A model generated the notes under the pieces. It ran no database searches. It was given only the letters and a program-made list of their open reading frames with translations, and was not told the origin of the DNA. This document shows positions 8,112 to 18,799 of a DNA stretch of 64,000 nucleotides, piece after piece (positions within the stretch are counted from its first letter, which is position 1; each line of letters starts with the position of its first letter). The position numbers and the translations under genes are program-made. The DNA is from Oceanobacillus halotolerans (GTDB lineage: Bacteria > Bacillota > Bacilli > Bacillales > Amphibacillaceae), in contig NZ_WIXL01000007.1 of the NCBI RefSeq assembly GCF_010993955.1, forward strand, positions 96,284 to 160,283, written 5' to 3'.

Positions 8112-11096
8112 ATGAAAATTAAATTCGATGAACAACAATACCAACTCGATGCAATGGAGTCAATTACAAACATTTTTGAAGGACAAACAACTAATGTCTC
8201 TAATTTTTCGGTTAGTATGGGAGATATAATTGGTCAAGAAATAACAGAACTTGGCATTGGCAATAAATTGGAGTTATCCGAAGAAGAAGTGCTCGAAAAT
8301 GTCCAAAACATCCAAATGAATAACTATCTTCCAAAAAGTAGTCACCTGCATGATTGGAATTTTACGGTAGAAATGGAAACAGGTACTGGAAAAACGTATG
8401 TCTACACACGGACTATTTTTGAACTAAATAAGAAATACGGGTTTTCAAAGTTCATTATTGTTGTTCCCAGTGTTGCGATAAGAGAAGGGGTTTATAAATC
8501 GTTTCAAATGACGGAATCTCACTTTAATGAATTATATCCAGGCCAACACTGTCACTTTTTTAAATATGATTCGTCCAAGCTGGAACAAGTTAGAGAGTAT
8601 GCAACTAGTACGAATATTGAAGTGATGATTATCAATATTGATGCTTTTCGAAAAAGCTTTGATGATCCGAAGAAAGAAAGCAAAGCTAACTTGATTCATC
8701 GTGAGCGGGATTCCATGAATGGGAAAAAGCCGATCCAATTTATTCAAGAAACGAATCCGATTGTGATCATTGATGAGCCGCAAAGTGTCGATAATACCGA
8801 CAAGGCAAAAGAAGCCATTGCGTCTTTACATCCATTATGTAAACTACGATATTCTGCGACTCATCGCGACCGTTATAATTTAATGTATAAGCTAGATCCA
8901 GTTGATGCCTATGAGAAAAAGCTTGTCAAAAAAATTGAAGTACTCTCGATTAATTCTGACGATGATTTTAATACACCTTATATTAAACTACTTGATGTAT
9001 CGAATAAAAATGGCTACAAAGCGACCGTAGAAATTGATGAACAAAAGAAAAATGGGACAGTCAAACGAGCTCGCAAAACGATTAATATGAAGGGGAAAAC
9101 GAATCTGTATACATTATCAGGTGAGCGCGACCTTTACCGTGGCTATGTGGTTGCTGGGATTGATGCCCATCCAGACAATCAATCGATTGAATTTGAAAAT
9201 GGACAGGTGTTACATGTAGGCGAAGTAATTGGAGGATTAGATGATGATACATTAAAACGGTATCAAATTAGAGAGGCAATTCGTGCACACCTTGATAAGG
9301 AATTAAAGCTCGTTCATCAAGGGGTCAAAGTGTTAACGTTATTTTTCTTGGATAGGGTTGAGAATTACCGGGTTTATCCGAAAGATGGCGAGTGGCAAAA
9401 AGGAAAATATGCTCTTATGTTTGAAGAAGAGTACAATGCCTTAATTCGCTTACCTAAATACAAAACATTATTTGAAGAAGATGCCTATATTGCAAATCAA
9501 CGAGCAGATGAAGTCCATGATGGTTATTTTTCCAAAGATAAGAAAGGAAACTATAAAAATAGCCGAACGACTAAAGAGGGAACCCTTCGTGCGAATAAAG
9601 ATGATGAATCTACATTCCAATTGATTATGAAAGAGAAGGAACGCTTATTAAGCTTTGATACACCATTACGGTTTATTTTTTCTCATTCTGCTTTAAAAGA
9701 AGGTTGGGATAATCCAAATGTATTTCAAATTTGTACCCTTGTTGATACAAAAGATATATTAACAAAACGTCAAAAAATCGGCCGTGGCCTGCGCTTACCT
9801 GTCAATCAAGAGGGACAGCGTATATATGATGAAAATATTAATGTATTAACTGTTGTGGCGAATGAATCATATGAGGAATTTGCTGCGACATTACAAACAG
9901 AGATGGAAGAAGAGACAGGCCTTAAGTTTGGTTATTTGGAAAAGCACACATTTTCTGCAATATGGGAAGATGAGTCACAAGATTCATCAGCAAACAACTA
10001 TGAAAAATCGGAAGTATTATATGACTATTTTGTACATCAGGAATACCTTACTTCTAAGGGAAAAATTACAGATAAATTAAAAGAAGCTGTTGCAGAAGGG
10101 AAGTTAGAGGTCCCAGCGGAATATAAAGCAGTGAAAGAAGAGATTGAAGAAGTCGTCAAAGGATCTGTCAAAAAGCTCCCTGTTTTCAATAAAAAAGATG
10201 CAGTAGATATCCAATTGAATAAGGAAGTATTGTTAAGTGAGGATTTCAAAGCATTATGGGACCAAATCAAACATAAGACAACCTATTCAGTTGAAATTGA
10301 TTCAGATACATTGATCAAACGTTCTGTAGTACAGATTAAGAAGCTAGAGCCATTTCGAGCTAGACGTATTCGGCGGGAAAATGCGTATGTCAAGGTGGAT
10401 CGATCTGGTGTAACAGGCCAAGGCCAAACAATGCGAACAGAGGAAGTTTTAGAAGAGCAAAAACGATTACCTGACATTCTTCGTTATTTACAAGAGCAGA
10501 CGAATTTGAAGCGTCGTACATTGGTCGACATATTAGTTCAGTCAAAACGGTTAGATGATTTTAAAAAAAATCCACAAGCGTTCATGGAAACGGTCATGAA
10601 AATTATTAATAAAGAGAAGCGAAAATTAATGCTGGATGGCATTAAGTATGAACGAATTGGTGACCATGCATATTACGAGCAATCCTTATTCGAGAATGAA
10701 GAATTAATCGGCTATATGAAAGTAAATGCGTTAAAGGTATCAAATCGTAAATCTGTATTTGATCATATTCGCTATGATTCTACGGTGGAGCGCGAGTTTG
10801 CTGAAAAGTTAAATGCCGACGAGGATGTGAAATTGTTTGTTAAGCTGCCATCTTCCTTTTATATTGAAACCCCACTAGGTCATTATAATCCGGACTGGGC
10901 GGTATTAATTGAAAAAGAAAATGTGGAACGATTGTATTTTGTCGTGGAGACGAAAGGGACTATGGATCGGGAAAATTTACGGATTGTCGAGCAAGATAAG
11001 ATCAAATGTGGTCACAAGCATTTTGAAGCGTTACATACAGAAGTGGACTACAAACTAGCAAATGACTTTTCCACTTTTAAAGATGAAATATATTAA
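8112..11096 (+). CDS. res: Type III restriction enzyme, Res helicase-nuclease subunit
   Basis: A 994-residue SF2 translocase fused to a nuclease. Walker A is METGTGKT (88-95), the DEAD-like box is DEPQ (about 221-224), motif V lies around LKEGWDNPNVFQI and motif VI is QKIGRGLRLP. A PD-(D/E)xK endonuclease follows at the C-terminus: NPDWAVL about 18 residues ahead of FVVETKGT (residues about 927-947). This is the complete Res architecture, so the enzyme should be active. AAGGGGGG precedes ATG 8112, and a strong terminator follows the stop. It needs a Mod partner for site recognition; both upstream mods are candidates. Confidence 0.93.
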   Translation: MKIKFDEQQYQLDAMESITNIFEGQTTNVSNFSVSMGDIIGQEITELGIGNKLELSEEEVLENVQNIQMNNYLPKSSHLHDWNFTVEMETGTGKTYVYTRTIFELNKKYGFSKFIIVVPSVAIREGVYKSFQMTESHFNELYPGQHCHFFKYDSSKLEQVREYATSTNIEVMIINIDAFRKSFDDPKKESKANLIHRERDSMNGKKPIQFIQETNPIVIIDEPQSVDNTDKAKEAIASLHPLCKLRYSATHRDRYNLMYKLDPVDAYEKKLVKKIEVLSINSDDDFNTPYIKLLDVSNKNGYKATVEIDEQKKNGTVKRARKTINMKGKTNLYTLSGERDLYRGYVVAGIDAHPDNQSIEFENGQVLHVGEVIGGLDDDTLKRYQIREAIRAHLDKELKLVHQGVKVLTLFFLDRVENYRVYPKDGEWQKGKYALMFEEEYNALIRLPKYKTLFEEDAYIANQRADEVHDGYFSKDKKGNYKNSRTTKEGTLRANKDDESTFQLIMKEKERLLSFDTPLRFIFSHSALKEGWDNPNVFQICTLVDTKDILTKRQKIGRGLRLPVNQEGQRIYDENINVLTVVANESYEEFAATLQTEMEEETGLKFGYLEKHTFSAIWEDESQDSSANNYEKSEVLYDYFVHQEYLTSKGKITDKLKEAVAEGKLEVPAEYKAVKEEIEEVVKGSVKKLPVFNKKDAVDIQLNKEVLLSEDFKALWDQIKHKTTYSVEIDSDTLIKRSVVQIKKLEPFRARRIRRENAYVKVDRSGVTGQGQTMRTEEVLEEQKRLPDILRYLQEQTNLKRRTLVDILVQSKRLDDFKKNPQAFMETVMKIINKEKRKLMLDGIKYERIGDHAYYEQSLFENEELIGYMKVNALKVSNRKSVFDHIRYDSTVEREFAEKLNADEDVKLFVKLPSSFYIETPLGHYNPDWAVLIEKENVERLYFVVETKGTMDRENLRIVEQDKIKCGHKHFEALHTEVDYKLANDFSTFKDEIY

Positions 11097-11100
11097 ATAT

Positions 11101-11138
11101 AAAAAACACCTATTCATCATCAGAAATAGGTGTTTTTT
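11101..11138 (+). terminator. Terminator of the restriction-modification operon
   Basis: A perfect 14-bp stem (AAAAAACACCTATT / AATAGGTGTTTTTT) with a 10-nt loop, starting 4 bp after the res stop. Symmetric A and T runs make it usable in both directions. Confidence 0.92.
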
Positions 11139-11217
11139 ACTATAAATTCTATACGTATATAAATTTCTAATGTGCTCATCCATTTTACTATGAAAATGTA
11201 ATGAGGATTTGTGCACA

Positions 11218-11670
11218 ATGTCCGAATTTTTAGCCGTAATTATTGGGCGATGATTTGGATTATATTAGGTGGCGGAGTTGTTTTAAGAATATCTAAAGCT
11301 GAAGGTGCGGGTTGGATCGTCATTACAGTCGGCTGGGGTCTTGGTGTTACAATGGGAGTATATGCTATTGGGAATTTTACAGGTGCACACCTTAATCATG
11401 CTGTAACATTAGGATTTGCAGTAGCAGATGAGTTCCCGTGGGAAAAAGTACCATTATATATATTAGCACAGATGATTGGTGCTTTTATTGGAGCAGTGGT
11501 TGTTTTCCTCAATTATTTACAACACTAGAAGGAAACAGAGGGTAAGACGGCGAAAAGTATTTTCGACGGACCCTGCGATACGAAGTCCCTTTTCCAACTT
11601 AGTAAGTGAAGAAATCGGTACATTTATCTTGTTAATGGGACTGACGTTTATCGGTGTGAACGATTATTGA
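11218..11670 (+). pseudogene. glpF: Glycerol uptake facilitator GlpF, decayed
   Basis: An aquaglyceroporin remnant in several frames. It starts at ATG 11218 (MSEFLAVIIG) and loses frame near 11248, where one base is missing. It continues as MIWIILGGGV and GAGWIVITVGWGLG through the first pore motif. A TAG at 11526 sits where GlpF has Trp after the LxYLxH stretch, and a further shift occurs near 11553. It resumes as VFSTDPAIR and IGTFILLMGL, then stops at 11670 with roughly the last 40% of the channel absent. The first NPA motif reads NHA. All these lesions together make a functional channel implausible. Intact glpK follows 59 bp downstream. Confidence 0.9.
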
Positions 11671-11717
11671 GTAAGCATAAATTGACAGCAGAAAAGGTGG
11701 AAGAAAAGTTTACATAG

Positions 11718-13223
<1,506 letters not shown>

Positions 13224-13228
13224 GTTTC

Positions 13229-13258
13229 AAAAAAGCTATCCGAGTTTGGATAGCTTTT
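13229..13258 (+). terminator. Intrinsic terminator of glpK
   Basis: Stem AAAAAGCTATCC / GGATAGCTTTTT with loop GAGTTT, 5 bp after the glpK stop. Repeat R1 copy c starts right behind the T-tract. Confidence 0.9.
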
Positions 13259-13261
13259 TAG

Positions 13262-13384
13262 CACGTTAGGAAAGTATAAAATTTTAGCTAAGAAGTAGAC
13301 TCGACGTAGCTAAAATTTTAATGTCCCAAGTATAAGAAAAACGAACACATTCGCTAAAGGACGAGCGAATGCGAGTTTTTCTAA
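13262..13384 (+). repeat. Dispersed repeat R1, copy c
   Basis: A full-length R1 element between the glpK terminator and the converging lipoprotein gene. Both hairpins are intact (AAAATTTTAGC / GCTAAAATTTT and ATTCGCT / AGCGAAT). Confidence 0.85.
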
Positions 13385-13404
13385 TGTAGTTGTATATTCG
13401 TTAT

Positions 13405-13881
13405 TTATTGATGATATTCTTTTTCCGTTCCATCTGGAAATGTAATTTCTAGCTCTACTTCTTCGGTGTCTTCTGTAATATCGAAAGCCTCTAGAACATC
13501 ACTTATAACAACTTTATCTGGTGTATGTTTATTAAAATCAAACGTTGTGAAAGTGCCATGTAATTCTTCCATTGCATAATCTCCAGCTAAATCAATATCT
13601 TTTGTCTCGTCAACGTAAGATGCTTCCATTCTATCCTCATCATTTTTATAGTGAATCATGATATCATCATCTTCGTTATTATAATTAAGTTCCAGCTCAA
13701 ATTCTACAAAAATGTAATCAGTCTCTGTATCGGTGGTCGAACTTAAATTTTCAACATTTGGATTTTCTTGCTCCGTATCAGCTGTATTTTGTGGAGGATT
13801 CTCTACTTTATCATCCTCTCCACAGGCTACAAGGGTTACGAAGAACAGTATTAATCCTGTCCACTTCATTTTATTAACCAA
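13405..13881 (-). CDS. YusW-like lipoprotein
   Basis: A predicted lipoprotein of 158 residues with a hydrophobic leader and lipobox VACG, then an acidic, low-complexity linker (DKVENPPQN and on). The C-terminal domain contains VVISDVLEAFDITED and VELEITFPDGTEKEY, which I recognise as the pattern of the B. subtilis YusW family; function unknown. The start is TTG 13881: AGGAG lies 8 bases upstream. ATG 13869 is the alternative, and a longer reading to 13965 would place odd residues ahead of the signal peptide. It converges on glpK and stands alone. Very acidic composition fits an extracytoplasmic protein of a halotolerant host (inference). Confidence 0.65.
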   Translation of the reverse strand: MVNKMKWTGLILFFVTLVACGEDDKVENPPQNTADTEQENPNVENLSSTTDTETDYIFVEFELELNYNNEDDDIMIHYKNDEDRMEASYVDETKDIDLAGDYAMEELHGTFTTFDFNKHTPDKVVISDVLEAFDITEDTEEVELEITFPDGTEKEYHQ

Positions 13882-14135
13882 CGGGATCACTCCTAACCAG
13901 AAAACTTCATTTCTTACTATTTCCAGACAAGTATGGAAATAAACATGATGAGGAAGTGACTTCAAAAAGTAGTTCTAAAGATGATCGCGGAAGTCGCTGA
14001 AGTCAGCGAAACTACCAATAGGCAAATTACCAATTTTAACAATTTAAACCACAAATTTACCAAATTTTTATCCTTTACTATAAGGCATAACCTATTTATT
14101 TCTTGTAATGCTAGTTAAAAGAGGTGAAGTCTTAT

Positions 14136-15770
14136 ATGAAAACAAATTTAATTGATTGGCCAACGTTTATTGGTGCGCTTTTGTTACTATTATTAGTAAC
14201 AATACCGTTGATGATTTTTCCTGAAGAAGGTGCAGCGGTTGTCAATATGGCAAATGATTTTATGACGGGAAACTTTGGTGTTTTATATTTAATTATGGGC
14301 CTTGTAGTCTTTGCATTTCTTTTATTTGTGGCGTTTAGTAAGAATGGACACGTAAAGCTTGGAGAAGAAAATGAGGATAGGGAATTTGGTACATTTTCTT
14401 GGGCGGCGATGTTATTTGCCGCTGGGATTGGTTCAAGTATTTTATATTGGGGAATGATAGAGTGGGCTTACTATTATCAAGGTCCTCCTTTTGGTCTTCA
14501 AGCAGAATCACAAGCAGCACTCGAATGGGCACCTACTTATGGAATTTTCCATTGGGGGCCGATTGCATGGGCAATCTATACACTTCCAGCATTACCAATT
14601 GCTTATTTTTACTATGTACGTAAAAAACCCGTTTTAAAAGTTAGTGAGGCAGTAAGACCTGTTCTTGGTCGACTGGTTGACGGTCCTTTAGGAAATATAA
14701 TTGATGTCTTATTTATGTTTGGACTAATGGGTGGTGCTGGTACCACGTTAGCGCTAGGAACGCCAATGATATCGGAAGGCATCAATGAAATTACAGGGAT
14801 TCCCGCAACTATTGGATTAAATACAGCGGTTATGTTAATTTGTACAGGGATTTTTGCATTCAGTGCTTATTCTGGATTAAAAAAAGGAATTAAATTTTTG
14901 AGTGATATTAATTTATGGTTGACGTTATTTATTCTTGGTTTTGTCTTCTTCGTTGGGCCAACATTATTTATTAGTGAAACAACATTTACGAGTATTGGGC
15001 TTATACTTGATAACTTTTTCCAGATGGCTACATGGCTAGAACCATTAGGAACAATTGGTGCCTATCAAGAAACAGGATTTCCAGAGGCATGGACTGTATT
15101 TTATTGGGCATGGTGGCTTGTATATGCACCATTTGTTGGACTCTTTGTTGCACGTATTTCGCGTGGACGAACCATTCGCGAAATGATTTTAGGGACGATG
15201 ATATATGGTACCATTGGGTGTATTTTATTCTTTGGCATTTTAGGTAACTTTGGTCTGTACTTACAGTTGACAGGTAGCTTTGATGTCATAGGATTTATGG
15301 GTGAAAATGGAGCACCTGCAGCCATTATAGCCATTCTGACACAACTCCCATTTGCGAATGTAATTGTAGCACTCTTTACGATTTTGGCGATTATTTTCTT
15401 AGCGACAACATTTGATTCTTCGTCTTATATTTTGGCAGCAGTCGTTCAAAAAGAAGTGCAGTCTGAACCTTTACGATGGAATCGCCTATTTTGGGCATTC
15501 ACCTTATCCTTTTTACCACTAGTTTTGATGTATATCGGCGATTTAGAAACCTTACAGACAGCTAGTATTGTTGCAGGGTTTCCTGTTATTTTTATTATGC
15601 TGTTACTTGCATGGTCGTTTATGCGTGCATCAAATGAAGATATTCGTGCATCCAAAAATTATGAACCACCAACCATTTTTATTGATCGTAAAGAAAATAT
15701 GGAACACTTAAAGCGAAAGAGAAGACGTACTGCTATGGAAGCGTTACAAGATAAAAATATAGATGGTTAA
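14136..15770 (+). CDS. BCCT-family transporter (betaine/choline/carnitine type)
   Basis: A 544-residue membrane protein with about 12 hydrophobic segments. The BCCT signature is present as AWTVFYWAWWLVYAPFVG, followed by the conserved RISRGRTIREM. The early WGMIEWAYYY segment sits where betaine transporters usually have a glutamate followed by proline. Members take up quaternary ammonium compounds with Na+ or H+, often for osmoprotection. The exact substrate is open: the IEW variant may mean carnitine or another trimethylammonium compound. ATG 14136 has AGAGGTGA upstream; GTG 14124 overlaps that site. The positively charged C-terminal tail (KRKRRRTAM) could be an osmosensor, as in BetP (inference). 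Single gene with its own terminator. Confidence 0.85.
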   Translation: MKTNLIDWPTFIGALLLLLLVTIPLMIFPEEGAAVVNMANDFMTGNFGVLYLIMGLVVFAFLLFVAFSKNGHVKLGEENEDREFGTFSWAAMLFAAGIGSSILYWGMIEWAYYYQGPPFGLQAESQAALEWAPTYGIFHWGPIAWAIYTLPALPIAYFYYVRKKPVLKVSEAVRPVLGRLVDGPLGNIIDVLFMFGLMGGAGTTLALGTPMISEGINEITGIPATIGLNTAVMLICTGIFAFSAYSGLKKGIKFLSDINLWLTLFILGFVFFVGPTLFISETTFTSIGLILDNFFQMATWLEPLGTIGAYQETGFPEAWTVFYWAWWLVYAPFVGLFVARISRGRTIREMILGTMIYGTIGCILFFGILGNFGLYLQLTGSFDVIGFMGENGAPAAIIAILTQLPFANVIVALFTILAIIFLATTFDSSSYILAAVVQKEVQSEPLRWNRLFWAFTLSFLPLVLMYIGDLETLQTASIVAGFPVIFIMLLLAWSFMRASNEDIRASKNYEPPTIFIDRKENMEHLKRKRRRTAMEALQDKNIDG

Positions 15771-15771
15771 A

Positions 15772-15815
15772 CGAAAAGGCATGTGGGTTAATCAACTCTC
15801 ACATGCTTTTCGTTT
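15772..15815 (+). terminator. Intrinsic terminator after the BCCT gene
   Basis: Stem CGAAAAGGCATGTG / CACATGCTTTTCG with an interior mismatch, 1 bp after the stop, followed by TTTG. Confidence 0.8.
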
Positions 15816-15932
15816 GCGAGGACGTGCTAGTAGACGTTGTCAGGATGCCCGCGTTTATGTTGGCGAAAAAATTCAAATGATTCTGTTATAATAAAGAAAA
15901 TAACATAATGAATAGGAGAGGGGACGTTTAGA

Positions 15933-17324
15933 ATGCAACTTTTTGAGGAGCTAGTTAATGAATTAGATAAGGAGCGTGTGACGACCAATCATACTGTTTT
16001 AACGGAGCATAGTTCAGATGAATCTTATCATACACCACATTTACCAGATGTGGTTGTGTTTCCAGAAAATACGGGAGAAGTGAGAAAGGTAATGAGATTG
16101 GCTAATAATGCCAATGTTCCAGTTGTCCCATATGGATTAGGTTCCAGCCTTGAGGGAAGTGTCATACCGAGTAAAGGTGGGATTACAATTGATTTTTCCT
16201 ATATGGATCAAGTACTAGAGGTGCGACCTGATGATTTCCTAGTAAAAGTTCAGCCAGGTGTTACACGTACACAACTCAATAAAGAGTTAAAAAAGTATGG
16301 GTTATTTTTCTCAGTGGATCCTGGTGCTGATGCGACAGTTGGTGGAATGGCAGCAACCAATGCTAGTGGGACAACAGCGGTTCGTTACGGAATCATGCGT
16401 GATCAAGTTCGGGATTTAGAAGTAGTGTTAGCAGATGGCAGTGTTATACATACAGGTAACATGGCAGCGAAATCCTCCTCAGGTTACCACCTAAACGGGC
16501 TGTTTGTTGGGTCTGAAGGAACATTAGGCTGTTTTACAGAGTTAACGCTACATGTTTATGGGATTCCAGAGCATGTTATGGCAGCTAGAGCCTCTTTTGA
16601 TACGGTTGATGATGCAGTGGAGACAGTGATTGCGCTTATGCAAGCTGGGATTCCTGTTGCAAGGGTGGAACTAGTAGATGAAGCCTCTCTCAAACAAATG
16701 AATCATTATAGTGAAACGACCTATCCAGAAGTACCGACATTATTTCTGGAACTACATGGAAATGAAGCAGGTTTAGAACAAGATGTTGCGTTTATGAAAG
16801 AGATTGTGATGGACTACAATTGTCGTGATATCCAATTTGAAACCGAAACAGCAGCACGTAATCAGTTATGGGAAGCAAGACACAACGTAGCTTATGCCTA
16901 TATACACGGTCATCCAGGAAGAAAACAAATGGTAACTGATGTTTGTGTACCAATTTCTGAACTTGCTGGTGCTGTCAAAGATGCCAGACTAGCTGTGGAG
17001 GAGTCCGGTCTCTCAGGAGGCATTGTTGGTCATGTTGGAGATGGTAATTATCATATTTTGCTAATGATTGATGTAGATGATCCAGATGAAATAGAACGGG
17101 CAAATAAAGTAAATGAACGAATTGTATATTATGCATTAGAACGTGGAGGAACGTGTACGGGTGAACATGGTGTAGGAATTGGCAAACAAAAATATCAAGT
17201 ACAAGAACATGGTCCATCGTTAAATATCATGGAACGGATTAAACAAGCATTAGATCCAAAAGCACTCTTAAATCCATCTAAAATTGTGAATGTAGCGGAT
17301 AAAGCAGTACAACTGGATAAATAG
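15933..17324 (+). CDS. FAD-linked oxidase, D-lactate/glycolate dehydrogenase (GlcD) type
   Basis: A 463-residue member of the vanillyl-alcohol-oxidase flavoprotein family. The N-terminal FAD_binding_4 domain includes PVVPYGLGSSLEG, PGADATVGGMAATNASG and GYHLNGLFVGSEGTLG. The C-terminal half is the FAD-linked oxidase domain ending with GTCTGEHGVGIGKQKY. The closest general match is D-2-hydroxyacid (D-lactate or glycolate) dehydrogenase passing electrons to quinone or cytochrome. GlcE and GlcF partners are absent, favouring a single-subunit D-lactate dehydrogenase. AGGAGAGGGG precedes ATG 15933. An extended -10 (TGTTATAAT, 15884-15892) lies about 40 bp upstream. Terminated by its own hairpin. 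Confidence 0.88.
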   Translation: MQLFEELVNELDKERVTTNHTVLTEHSSDESYHTPHLPDVVVFPENTGEVRKVMRLANNANVPVVPYGLGSSLEGSVIPSKGGITIDFSYMDQVLEVRPDDFLVKVQPGVTRTQLNKELKKYGLFFSVDPGADATVGGMAATNASGTTAVRYGIMRDQVRDLEVVLADGSVIHTGNMAAKSSSGYHLNGLFVGSEGTLGCFTELTLHVYGIPEHVMAARASFDTVDDAVETVIALMQAGIPVARVELVDEASLKQMNHYSETTYPEVPTLFLELHGNEAGLEQDVAFMKEIVMDYNCRDIQFETETAARNQLWEARHNVAYAYIHGHPGRKQMVTDVCVPISELAGAVKDARLAVEESGLSGGIVGHVGDGNYHILLMIDVDDPDEIERANKVNERIVYYALERGGTCTGEHGVGIGKQKYQVQEHGPSLNIMERIKQALDPKALLNPSKIVNVADKAVQLDK

Positions 17325-17331
17325 AATTCTT

Positions 17332-17367
17332 GAAAACCGTCTCCATCATGGAACGGTTTTCTTTTTG
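17332..17367 (+). terminator. Intrinsic terminator after the GlcD-type oxidase
   Basis: Stem GAAAACCGT / ACGGTTTTC followed by TTTTTG, 8 bp after the stop. Confidence 0.85.
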
Positions 17368-17467
17368 TATTTCCCCATCCTTTTCACATAAATTAACATC
17401 ATTATTTTTCCTAATATAGGGGAATGTAAATGATGTGATAGATGTGATAGGTGAGGAGGATATAGGT

Positions 17468-18799
17468 ATGGGACAAGCAAAAGACTCTAGTCAATCGAGC
17501 CATAATATGAAATGGTGGCAATTATCCCTATTTGGTGTAGGGTGTACAATTGGTACAGGTTTCTTTCTAGGGACTAGTCTAGGGATTCAATTAGGTGGTC
17601 CAGCTATGCTTTTGGCGATTATTATCGCAGGGATCGCTACGTATATCGTCTTCGATGCGTTGGCTAATTTGACAGCGGACCACCCAGAAAAAGGTGCATT
17701 CCGTACGTATGCGAAGCAAGCCTATGGACAGTGGGCTGGTTTCAGTATTGGCTGGATGTACTGGTTTTCGGAAATATTAATTATGGGAAGTCAATTGACA
17801 GCATTATCGATTTTTTCTCGGTTTTGGTTTTCACATATTCCATTATGGGTATTTGCGGCAGGCTATGCAGTGTTAGGAATTATCGTCTTATTGGTCGGTT
17901 CGAAGGCATTAAGCCGTTTGGAAAATATATTTGCCGTAATGAAACTTGCAGCCATTCTTATGTTTATTGTGATTGCAGCTCTATATGTATTTGGTTTCTT
18001 TAGTGGCGTAGGTGAATTAAATACACCACAATCTATTGGAGATTTCTTTCCGACTGGATGGACTGGTTTTTGGGCTGCTCTGATATTCGCATTTTACGCG
18101 TTTGGTGGCATTGAAATAATGGGGTTAATGGCTATTCAGTTAAAGGATCCTAAAGAAGCACCAAAATCGGGAAAAGTCATGATCTTAACATTAGTTATCA
18201 TTTATGTTATATCTCTTGGTCTTGCATTACTATTAGTCCCTTGGAATGATTTTACAGCAGATGAAAGTCCATTTGTCGTAGCACTTGGTGATTTTAATAT
18301 GGATTTTATTCCTCATCTCTTTAATGGTGCCATTATTATTGCGGGGTTTTCCACAATGGTTGCGTCGTTTTATGGGGTGACCACGATTCTTGTATCATTA
18401 GCCGAAGATGGTGATGCGCCAAAAGTGTTTGCCAAACAGGGAAAATTAGCAATTCCACTACCAGCATTAGGCATATTGATCATTGGTTTAATTGCATCGA
18501 TTATTTTATCGCTTGCTTTACCAGAGAAAATCTACACTTATATCACTACAGGCGCAGGCCTTATGTTATTGTATAACTGGTCGTTTATCATTATGTCGGC
18601 GCAAAAGTTACGAGACCCCGCTATCAAAGACCGCGTAAAGTATATGACGGGTATCGTTTTAATCCTAGCGGGGGTTAGTGGGACGATTTCAGATAAGACA
18701 AACCGCCCAGGCTTTTTTATCAGTATTGGAATCCTAGTAGTTATTGGAATTGTTGTTTTGTTCATGCGCCGAAAATGGAAAAAGAATGACAAACATTAA
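17468..18799 (+). CDS. Amino-acid permease, APC superfamily
   Basis: A 443-residue protein with about 12 membrane segments. The first helix has the APC glycine-rich unwound motif GVGCTIGTGFFLGTS. Helix 6 has FYAFGGIEIMGLMAIQLKDP, both typical of the amino-acid/polyamine/organocation transporters. It probably imports an amino acid with protons; the substrate cannot be told. The start is ATG 17468, nine bases after GAGGAGG; upstream in-frame codons lie on top of that site. The gene converges with the LysE exporter and their stop codons overlap by 4 bp, so neither has a private terminator between them. Length is normal for the family. Confidence 0.85.
   Translation: MGQAKDSSQSSHNMKWWQLSLFGVGCTIGTGFFLGTSLGIQLGGPAMLLAIIIAGIATYIVFDALANLTADHPEKGAFRTYAKQAYGQWAGFSIGWMYWFSEILIMGSQLTALSIFSRFWFSHIPLWVFAAGYAVLGIIVLLVGSKALSRLENIFAVMKLAAILMFIVIAALYVFGFFSGVGELNTPQSIGDFFPTGWTGFWAALIFAFYAFGGIEIMGLMAIQLKDPKEAPKSGKVMILTLVIIYVISLGLALLLVPWNDFTADESPFVVALGDFNMDFIPHLFNGAIIIAGFSTMVASFYGVTTILVSLAEDGDAPKVFAKQGKLAIPLPALGILIIGLIASIILSLALPEKIYTYITTGAGLMLLYNWSFIIMSAQKLRDPAIKDRVKYMTGIVLILAGVSGTISDKTNRPGFFISIGILVVIGIVVLFMRRKWKKNDKH

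Noticed and set aside
3933..11140. tRNA-borne integrative element carrying the restriction genes
   Set aside because: No integrase, no direct repeat of the tRNA 3' end after 11100; only the position is suggestive.
13881..13965. Longer start for the YusW-like lipoprotein
   Set aside because: It would place 28 extra residues before the signal peptide; TTG 13881 has the correctly spaced AGGAG.
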